Source: JAIBBG01 sp043748015
GTDB taxonomy: Bacteria; Bacteroidota; Bacteroidia; Flavobacteriales_D; Sanyastnellaceae
Length of the DNA stretch: 18,755 nt
Reading direction: 5' to 3'
NCBI GenBank assembly: GCA_043748015.1
Contig: JAYTOA010000098.1
Span: 1-18,755, forward strand
Below are positions 9,155-15,177 of the stretch, piece after piece (the stretch's first letter is position 1; every line of letters begins with the position of its first letter). Under the pieces are notes generated by a model that saw only the letters and a list, made by a program, of their open reading frames with translations, was not told the origin of the DNA and made no database searches. The translations under genes were made by a program, and so were the position numbers.

Positions 9155-9203
9155 CTTGTTGGTTATTATAAAGGATTATTTAATTTTTTTTTGACAACTT
9201 GCA
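9119..9203. repeat. Perfect 11-base inverted repeat upstream of MBOAT gene
   Basis: TGCAAGTTGTC (9119-9129) and GACAACTTGCA (9193-9203) are exact reverse complements separated by 63 bases. The left copy overlaps the right arm of the degenerate repeat, and the right copy lies 30 bases before the acyltransferase start. They could be element ends or paired regulator half-sites. Confidence 0.5.
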
Positions 9204-9233
9204 AGCATTCAATTAAAACCATAGTGTGAAGGC

Positions 9234-10682
9234 ATGCTTTTTAACTCCATAGACTTTGCGATTTTCTTGCCGATAGTTTTTATACTCTATTGGTTTGTTA
9301 CAAATGGAAGTATAAGACTTCAAAATTTCCTAATCGTTGTCGCGAGTTATTTATTTTATGGTTGGTGGGACTGGAGATTTCTGTTGTTGATTCTGTTTAG
9401 TTCTTTGGTTGATTATTCTGTAGGACTTGGATTTTTGCATCAAGAAAATCCAACCAAACGAAAAGCACTTCTCTGGACAAGTGTTTTAGTAAACTTAGGT
9501 TTGCTGGGATTCTTTAAATATTACAATTTTTTTGTAGAGAATTTTATCACTGCTTTCTCATTCTTTGGTACTAAACTAAGTGTTAATTCTCTCAACATTA
9601 TTCTGCCGGTTGGCATCAGTTTTTACTCCTTCCAAACTTTAAGTTACAGCATTGATGTTTACAAGCGAAAGATTGAACCAACATGCGACTTAATTGCCTT
9701 TTCAGCGTTTATATGCTTCTTTCCACAACTGGTGGCCGGGCCAATTGAAAGGGCGTCACATTTATTGCCTCAATTTTTTGTAAGGCGAAATTTTGACTAT
9801 ACAAAAGCAGCAGATGGTTTGCGACAAATTCTGTGGGGTTTATTCAAGAAAATTGTCATTGCAGATAATTGCGCAGAATATGCCAATTTAATATTCAATC
9901 ATTCCTCAGACTATTCAGGAAGCACATTGGTCGTGGGTGCTTTGTTCTTCACGTTTCAAATATATTGCGACTTTTCCGGCTATTCGGATATAGCGATTGG
10001 TACTGCACGATTGTTCGGTTTTGATTTAGTGCAGAACTTCAACTTCCCCTATTTTTCAAGAAGCATTGCAGAGTTCTGGAGGCGTTGGCATATTTCACTC
10101 TCCACCTGGTTTAGAGATTATCTATACATACCATTGGGTGGAAGTCGCGGCAGTTCGTTGATGAAAATTAGAAACACATTCATCATTTTTATTGCGAGCG
10201 GTTTGTGGCATGGCGCTAATTGGACATTTTTGGCCTGGGGCGCATTGAATGCAATTTATTTCTTGCCCTATCTACTAACCAATAACAACCGAAATAATCT
10301 GGATATAGTTGCGCAGGGAAGAAATTTACCTAATATCAAAGAACTATTTTTCATGATGTTAACATTTGGCCTTGTCGTTTTTTCATGGATATTTTTTAGA
10401 GCAAATAATATTGGACATGCGGTAAGTTACATTTCGGAAATTCTATCACTTTCACTTTTTACGATTCCTTCTTTTGCGGGAATGGGTAAAGCTTTGACTA
10501 CAATAATTTTTGTCGTGATATTGGTCTTCATCGAATGGCAGGGCAGAGAAGGAGAATATGCGATTGCGCACTTAAGTGTAAAGTTGAGCAAGCCTCTTCG
10601 CTGGGCATTCTACTATGCAATTATTCTAAGTATTGTATACTTTTCAGGTAGGGAACAGCCCTTTATTTATTTTCAGTTTTAA
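9234..10682 (+). CDS. MBOAT-family O-acyltransferase (AlgI/DltB/PatA-like)
   Basis: This encodes a 482-residue polytopic inner-membrane protein, the usual size for AlgI-like enzymes. Family marks are 'FYGWWDWRFLLLI' near the N-terminus, 'LVAGPIERASHLLPQF', 'QIYCDFSGYSDIAIG', 'FWRRWHISLSTWFRDYLYI' (His286) and 'SGLWHGANWTF' with the expected catalytic His326. Known relatives pass acyl groups, often acetyl, from a cytoplasmic donor across the membrane to alginate, peptidoglycan, teichoic acid or other glycans. The substrate cannot be read from this sequence. The ATG start is followed directly by a hydrophobic segment. The next gene starts 10 bases after the stop and encodes an SGNH-like protein, the usual partner that completes transfer outside the membrane. 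The DNA is clearly AT-richer (sampled lines about 28-32% GC) than the flanking genes. Confidence 0.92.
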   Translation: MLFNSIDFAIFLPIVFILYWFVTNGSIRLQNFLIVVASYLFYGWWDWRFLLLILFSSLVDYSVGLGFLHQENPTKRKALLWTSVLVNLGLLGFFKYYNFFVENFITAFSFFGTKLSVNSLNIILPVGISFYSFQTLSYSIDVYKRKIEPTCDLIAFSAFICFFPQLVAGPIERASHLLPQFFVRRNFDYTKAADGLRQILWGLFKKIVIADNCAEYANLIFNHSSDYSGSTLVVGALFFTFQIYCDFSGYSDIAIGTARLFGFDLVQNFNFPYFSRSIAEFWRRWHISLSTWFRDYLYIPLGGSRGSSLMKIRNTFIIFIASGLWHGANWTFLAWGALNAIYFLPYLLTNNNRNNLDIVAQGRNLPNIKELFFMMLTFGLVVFSWIFFRANNIGHAVSYISEILSLSLFTIPSFAGMGKALTTIIFVVILVFIEWQGREGEYAIAHLSVKLSKPLRWAFYYAIILSIVYFSGREQPFIYFQF

Positions 10683-10691
10683 ATTGAACCA

Positions 10692-11594
10692 ATGAGGAAA
10701 TTCTTAAAAGAAATAGGCGCATTTTCGGTCATTCCTCTAGTGTGCATAGTCGCTTGCATTTCATTTGTTGCGTACACCTCATCAACAATAGAATACAAAA
10801 TGGATGCTAGAATCACTGACCTTGTTATTGGTGATTCTCATACGCAATGTGCTATCAACGATGATTTGGCAAGTAACTGGAAGAATGTTTCTGAACGTTC
10901 GGAGTCATTCTATTTTTCTTACTACAAATTGGAAGGACTAATTGAAGAGAATCCAAGTATTGAAAGAGTATACCTGGGCTTCAGTTATCACAGTTTGTCT
11001 GAATATTATGACAAGTTTATTGATGGCGAGTATTCTGCCGGCGTTTCATCCAAGTACTTCTACATGCTTCCTGTAAAGGAGAAACTAAAACTGATCTATT
11101 GGAATGTTGATCGTTTACCTGCGATGTGTGGAGGCATTTTCTCTGAAAGTGCCAAGCTTTTGTTTGTGCATGAACCTGTTTCTTTCGGAGCATATTCCAA
11201 CGATTTCACCGGCACGATGGTATCGAATTCGGCTTTGGAAAAGAGATTGAAATTTCAATTTTATACCGATGAAAGGATCAACGATTTTTCGCAGATCAAT
11301 CAATTATACCTGGATCGAATTATCAAACTCTGTGCGTCGAAAGAAGTTGAATTGGTTTTTCTGAATACACCGTTGCACCTGAATTATCGAAGAGGAATCC
11401 CCGAGGTGTACATCGATAAATACGATGATCTCTTAAGCCAATACCACATGAAAGCGATTGATTTTAGCTGTTTGTCTTTGAATGATAGTTGTTTTGTTCC
11501 TGATGGAGATCATGTCTCAAGAATGGGCGCTGACATTACAACAAAGGAACTTCTTAGAATTATGCAAGAGCAAGTCGGAAACGTCGATTTCTAA
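10692..11594 (+). CDS. SGNH-hydrolase-like partner of the MBOAT acyltransferase
   Basis: This encodes a 300-residue protein with a short cytoplasmic start, one N-terminal membrane segment (about 10-28) and an extracytoplasmic body. 'VIGDSHTQ' (45-52) matches SGNH/GDSL block I, with Ser49 as candidate nucleophile. 'DGDHVSRMGA' (271-280) matches the DxxH block, with Asp271 and His274. The intermediate Gly and Asn blocks are less clear; 'FLNTPLHLNY' may carry the Asn. In known pairs (PatA/PatB, AlgI with AlgJ/AlgX) such a protein performs the final acyl transfer or de-acylation on the glycan. It lies nine bases after the MBOAT stop, so the two are almost surely co-transcribed. Overall similarity to named families looks low, so the assignment rests on the motifs, the membrane anchor and the neighbour. 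Confidence 0.75.
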   Translation: MRKFLKEIGAFSVIPLVCIVACISFVAYTSSTIEYKMDARITDLVIGDSHTQCAINDDLASNWKNVSERSESFYFSYYKLEGLIEENPSIERVYLGFSYHSLSEYYDKFIDGEYSAGVSSKYFYMLPVKEKLKLIYWNVDRLPAMCGGIFSESAKLLFVHEPVSFGAYSNDFTGTMVSNSALEKRLKFQFYTDERINDFSQINQLYLDRIIKLCASKEVELVFLNTPLHLNYRRGIPEVYIDKYDDLLSQYHMKAIDFSCLSLNDSCFVPDGDHVSRMGADITTKELLRIMQEQVGNVDF

Positions 11595-11694
11595 TATTAT
11601 TCAAAGTCCAAATCCTAGATAGCGCCAAGTCATTCTGCGATTGTTATGTTGCACCGCATAATTTTCTGAGTTGCCTGTGATCTACGATATTAAC

Positions 11695-13311
11695 CTAAGT
11701 ATACATGCTCTCTCTTTGCGCTGTGATTTCCTTATCTGCAAGATAATCATCATATGTCATGCGCTTGTCGATGATTCCTTTAGGTGTGATTTCAATGATT
11801 CTATTCGCAACGGTATGCACGAATTCATGGTCATGCGAAGAAAAAAGCGCCACATGTTTCCAGTCTTTTAACTCGTTGTTGAAAGCAGTAATGGATTCCA
11901 GATCCAGATGGTTCGTTGGTTCGTCCATGATCAGACAATTCGCACCGGCCAGCATCATTCGCGAAATCATGCAACGCACTTTTTCTCCTCCACTCAACAC
12001 GTTGGATTTCTTCATCACTTCTTCACCGCTGAAAAGCATTTTTCCCAGAAAGCCGCGCACATACGTTTCGTCTTTGTCTCTGGAATATTCGCGCAACCAA
12101 TCGATGAGATTGTCAGATGCATTGAAGTAACTCGAATTGTCATTGGGCATGTAGGCTGTAGTGATGGTACTTCCCCAATTATACTCTCCGGTATCGGGTT
12201 TTTCTTTGCCGTTGATGATCTCGAAAAACATGGAAATGGCGCTGTGTTCTTTTGAAAGAATGGCCACCTTATCACCCTTCACCATTGTGAATGTAACATC
12301 TTTGAAAAGCACACTTCCATCGTCCGCTTTTTTGGAAATATTTTCTACGTTCAAGATCTGATCTCCACATTCTCTATCAGGCCTGAATATGATGCCCGGA
12401 TATTTTCTGGTGGATGGTTGGATGTTATCAATCACCAATTTATCCAACAATTTTTTACGACTCGTAGCTTGGCGTGACTTCGATGCATTCGCGCTGAATC
12501 GCTCCACGAATTCCTGCAATTCCTTTCGCTTGTCTTCTACTTTTTTGTTTTGATCTGAACGCTGGCGCAATGCCAACTGACTGGACTCATACCAGAAAGT
12601 ATAGTTTCCTGTGTACAATTGAATCTTGCTAAAATCGATATCCGCAATGTGTGTGCAGACGGCATCCAAAAAGTGCCTGTCGTGAGAAACTACAATCACG
12701 GTGTTTTGAAAATCCGCAAGAAAATTCTCGAGCCAGCCAATCGTTTCTACGTCAAGATCGTTCGTTGGCTCATCGAGCAATAGTATTTCAGGATTGCCAA
12801 AAAGTGCTTGCGCAAGAAGAACGCGCACTTTATCTTTTCCTTCGATCTCACTCATCAACTTGTTGTGATCAGCTTCTTTGATACCCAGTCCACTCAACAA
12901 ATTCGCCGCATCGCTCTCAGCATTCCATCCATCCATTTCTGCAAACTGAACTTCTAGCTCAGCTGCCTTTTCTCCGTCTTCATCCGTGAAATCAGCCTTG
13001 GCGTAAATATCATCTTTCGCCTTCATCAATTGCCAAAGCACTTTGTTGCCCATTAAAACGGTGTGCAACACTGTGTATATATCAAACTCATAATGATTCT
13101 GTTTCAAAACACTCATCCGTTCTCCGGGTGTGATTACAACTTGCCCTGTAAGCGCGTCTATTTCTCCTGCTAGAATTTTTAAGAACGTAGACTTACCGGC
13201 ACCATTGGCACCAATAACGCCGTAACAGTTACCTGGCGTGAATTTGATATTGACATCTTCGAACAACGTGCGCTTGCCATAGCGCAGCGACAAATTTGAA
13301 ACTGAAAGCAT
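11695..13311 (-). CDS. ABC-F ribosome-associated ATPase, ybiT-like
   Basis: This encodes 538 residues with two ABC ATPase domains in one chain, no membrane segment and the ABC-F linker, so it should act on ribosomes rather than in transport. Domain 1 has Walker A GANGAGKST (34-42), an arm insert (about 85-130), a weak signature 'SEIEGKDK' (154-161), Walker B 'LLLDEP' with Glu181, and His210. The charged linker (about 255-293), which in this family reaches toward the peptidyl-transferase centre, is present. Domain 2 has a degenerate Walker A, 'LSKEHSAIS' (352-360), a full signature 'LSGGE' (439-443), 'LIMDEP' with Glu464, and His493. One composite ATP site is therefore canonical and the other is degenerate. 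Relatives tune translation; some protect against antibiotics, but nothing here points to resistance. It is convergent with the SGNH-like gene. Confidence 0.92.
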   Translation of the reverse strand: MLSVSNLSLRYGKRTLFEDVNIKFTPGNCYGVIGANGAGKSTFLKILAGEIDALTGQVVITPGERMSVLKQNHYEFDIYTVLHTVLMGNKVLWQLMKAKDDIYAKADFTDEDGEKAAELEVQFAEMDGWNAESDAANLLSGLGIKEADHNKLMSEIEGKDKVRVLLAQALFGNPEILLLDEPTNDLDVETIGWLENFLADFQNTVIVVSHDRHFLDAVCTHIADIDFSKIQLYTGNYTFWYESSQLALRQRSDQNKKVEDKRKELQEFVERFSANASKSRQATSRKKLLDKLVIDNIQPSTRKYPGIIFRPDRECGDQILNVENISKKADDGSVLFKDVTFTMVKGDKVAILSKEHSAISMFFEIINGKEKPDTGEYNWGSTITTAYMPNDNSSYFNASDNLIDWLREYSRDKDETYVRGFLGKMLFSGEEVMKKSNVLSGGEKVRCMISRMMLAGANCLIMDEPTNHLDLESITAFNNELKDWKHVALFSSHDHEFVHTVANRIIEITPKGIIDKRMTYDDYLADKEITAQRESMYT

Positions 13312-13432
13312 TGTAAAATTTTGAGGGCGCGAAAGTAGTTATTTGTGACCGGAAAATGCAGAATGAAAGGCAATTTGCGCTTCGAACGACTCTTACAATT
13401 CACAATTATCAGTAGTAGAAAGAATGCAAGGA

Positions 13433-14659
13433 TTACTCAATTGTACTGAGTAGCTCGACAGCTTCGCTCACTGTGATGCGCTTACCATTGGAGTATGCCG
13501 TGATGAACGCGTCTGTAATTCCCTTTGCACGCACTTTGTCAAGGTATTGACGGGCCTGATCCATTTGTTTGAAATGACCTGCAGTATATTTTGTAATACC
13601 TGCAGTGGATTTGTCTCTGTAAACTGATCCAAATTCTACCACTGTGATTTCATCTATCGGCTTACTGAAAGCGCCGAACTGTACTGTGTAAAACACTTCG
13701 TTCTTTAATTCATCTACACAGATTACCTCGTTATGCTTGTGCTCTTTTGAGATCGCAGTGGACATTGTTTGAACAATAGCAACTGGCTTTTCTTTCTCCT
13801 CAGCTTTCTCAATTGGTATAGTACCAATCTGAGCAGGAGCCTCAGCGGGTTTAACCACAACGGCCACCAATTCAGCAATAGGTTCAGCTTCCTCTTGTGC
13901 TTCTTCAGATGACTTTTCCTCTGGCAGAGCATCATATTGTACAACCTCATCGCCTTTGCGCATGGCGGTGATTTCATCATCGGTATACTTTAGTAGCAAA
14001 TCGAGATTCGACATAATATCAGTTGCTTGTTTGATGTGATCAATGGCAAGAATTTCAATGGCAAATGTGAGTCGACAATTTTCGTCTTTGATTGTTACAT
14101 CCTTGCTGGAATATCGATTGGCCGCCGTTTTAGAAGCTTTGCGTAGAAGTATATCTGCGTTTTGCAGACATGATTTTATTTCGTCGGTGATCGATGTTCT
14201 TTTTTCAATCTTATCTTTCAATTCGGCATACATTTCGGTTGCTTGCGACATTTCTTTGTCGAATTCTGCTTGTGCATAATTGGAAAGCACAGGCGCATCC
14301 AGAATTTCGAATTCTGATCTCTCCAGTATCAATGCCTTGCGTTTCAATTCAAGTTTCGCTATTGATTTTTCGTTGGCTTGCGCAGCTTGTTCGCTTTCAA
14401 TTTTAGCAATACGTATATTCAAATCTTTGATCTGGAATTCATATTTGAACTTTTCGGGATGCGAGCGCTGACTTTCAATCAAAGCTGAGAATGGTGGCTT
14501 TTCGTATGCAACGGTGGTTTCCATTTGTACTCTTTCTGCATAGAGAGCAACAATCTTTTCACGGTCGGACTCATGATTTTGTGCGGGAACATAAAAAGAA
14601 ATTAGTAATAGGAACGGCACACAGAAAGCGCAATTCTTCAGCACAGAATCTTTGAGCAT
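13433..14659 (-). CDS. SPOR-domain cell-envelope protein with coiled coil
   Basis: This encodes 408 residues from ATG 14659. I chose that start because a signal peptide follows at once: Lys residues, a hydrophobic core (about 11-24) and a likely cleavage at VPA-Q (about 26). A TTG at 14728 would add 23 residues ahead of it. Residues about 75-160 are rich in Lys, Glu and Ala and probably form a coiled coil. Residues about 240-300 are a Glu/Ala/Pro linker. The C-terminus (about 322-393) is a SPOR domain: 'FYTVQFGAFSKP', 'YTAGHFKQMDQARQYLDKV' and 'AFITAYSNGKRI'. SPOR domains bind glycan strands of peptidoglycan that lack stem peptides, often at division sites. The protein probably sits in the periplasm. 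It lies 121 bases upstream of the ABC-F gene on the same strand and diverges from feoA. Confidence 0.87.
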   Translation of the reverse strand: MLKDSVLKNCAFCVPFLLLISFYVPAQNHESDREKIVALYAERVQMETTVAYEKPPFSALIESQRSHPEKFKYEFQIKDLNIRIAKIESEQAAQANEKSIAKLELKRKALILERSEFEILDAPVLSNYAQAEFDKEMSQATEMYAELKDKIEKRTSITDEIKSCLQNADILLRKASKTAANRYSSKDVTIKDENCRLTFAIEILAIDHIKQATDIMSNLDLLLKYTDDEITAMRKGDEVVQYDALPEEKSSEEAQEEAEPIAELVAVVVKPAEAPAQIGTIPIEKAEEKEKPVAIVQTMSTAISKEHKHNEVICVDELKNEVFYTVQFGAFSKPIDEITVVEFGSVYRDKSTAGITKYTAGHFKQMDQARQYLDKVRAKGITDAFITAYSNGKRITVSEAVELLSTIE

Positions 14660-14794
14660 GATTTTACAGAATTTGATAAGTAACTTAAAAGGCTCAACAA
14701 ATGTGGCGTCTTTGGTATTTGAAACCAAAACATTTTTTCATATGGAATTGTTTGTCGATACTTTATGGATGTTGAATTCGCAAGTAGTGTTTTT

Positions 14795-14842
14795 GGACTA
14801 AAACTACCCTTTGTTTTTTAACTGAATTTTCATTTTTAGTCC
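14795..14842. repeat. 9-base inverted repeat in the divergent feoA region
   Basis: GGACTAAAA (14795-14803) and TTTTAGTCC (14834-14842) are exact reverse complements 30 bases apart, between the SPOR gene and feoA. They may be two half-sites of a regulator, an RNA hairpin, or chance in AT-rich DNA. Confidence 0.35.
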
Positions 14843-14863
14843 GCACAAAAGGTTAATCTTAGA

Positions 14864-14883
14864 AATACCTTGTTCAAGGTATT
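14864..14883. promoter_or_regulatory. Palindromic operator candidate upstream of feoA
   Basis: AATACCTTGTTCAAGGTATT is a perfect inverted repeat with 9-base arms and a 2-base spacer. It ends 56 bases before the feoA ATG and covers the -33 region of the best feoA promoter candidate. Its size and symmetry suit a dimeric metal-responsive repressor such as a DtxR/MntR-type or Fur-type protein. It does not match the textbook Fur box. The regulator itself is not in the window, so the assignment is inference from symmetry and position. Confidence 0.6.
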
Positions 14884-14902
14884 CAATTTTAGTGTCAGTT
14901 TG
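14870..14902 (+). promoter_or_regulatory. Candidate feoA promoter
   Basis: TTG (14870-14872), a 22-base spacer and TCAGTTTG (14895-14902) give a 7-of-8 match to the Bacteroidota -7 element TAnnTTTG. The predicted start is about 14909, giving a leader of about 30 bases. The -33 element lies inside the palindrome, so a bound regulator would block it. The spacer is at the long end of what is usual. Confidence 0.35.
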
Positions 14903-14939
14903 ATTCTATTTACAATTGGATAATTCTGAGTTGAAGGAT

Positions 14940-15167
14940 ATGGATTTGTCGATGCTAAAACCTGGTCAATCGGGCGTTGTCAGTACAGTTGGTAACTGTC
15001 CTGGCAGAGCAAAAATGGTTGAAATGGGTTTGTTTAAAGGTAAACTTGTTAAGGTCATCTTCCGGGCTCCATTCGGCGATCCTATAGCGGTGAGCATCGA
15101 CGGTTATGTGCTCGCGCTCAGAAAAGAGGAAGCATCTGCTATTGCATTGGATAATATTATCCGATGA
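14940..15167 (+). CDS. feoA: Ferrous iron transport accessory protein FeoA
   Basis: This encodes 75 residues from ATG 14940; an in-frame TTG at 14916 would add eight residues without family support. The SH3-like FeoA fold is visible: 'LKPGQSGVVSTV' at the start, 'MVEMGLFKGKLVKVIF' in the middle, 'GDPIAVSIDGYVLALRKEEA' toward the end. FeoA is a small cytoplasmic protein needed for FeoB function, probably by touching its GTPase part. It is the first gene of the operon, ending 10 bases before the feoB start, and is likely controlled by the palindrome just upstream. Confidence 0.92.
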   Translation: MDLSMLKPGQSGVVSTVGNCPGRAKMVEMGLFKGKLVKVIFRAPFGDPIAVSIDGYVLALRKEEASAIALDNIIR

Positions 15168-15177
15168 TTTTGGAATT

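Larger units (their letters stand above)
8927..9233. other. Non-coding gap with inverted-repeat remnants
   Basis: No credible gene lies in these 307 bases; the frames that cross it are antisense or low-quality. It holds two nested inverted repeats (see 9058-9154 and 9119-9203) and a run of nine T (9184-9192) followed by GACA, about 40 bases before the acyltransferase start. A promoter for that gene should be here, but I find no clean TTTG-N19-TAnnTTTG pair. Confidence 0.6.

Noticed and set aside
9191..9227. TTGACA with a later TAGTGT as a sigma-70-like promoter of the MBOAT gene
   Set aside because: The spacer is 25 bases, too long, and Bacteroidota do not use this consensus.
11644..11665. 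Hairpin TTATG / CATAA followed by TTTT between the convergent SGNH-like and ABC-F genes
   Set aside because: It has only five weak AT-rich pairs; this is not enough to call a terminator.
14660..14728. Longer TTG-started form of the SPOR protein
   Set aside because: It would place 23 residues before an otherwise well-formed signal peptide that starts at ATG 14659.
15106..15177. Upstream extension of feoB from ATG 15106
   Set aside because: It overlaps the end of feoA in another frame and adds 24 residues without family similarity; ATG 15178 directly precedes the G1 strand.
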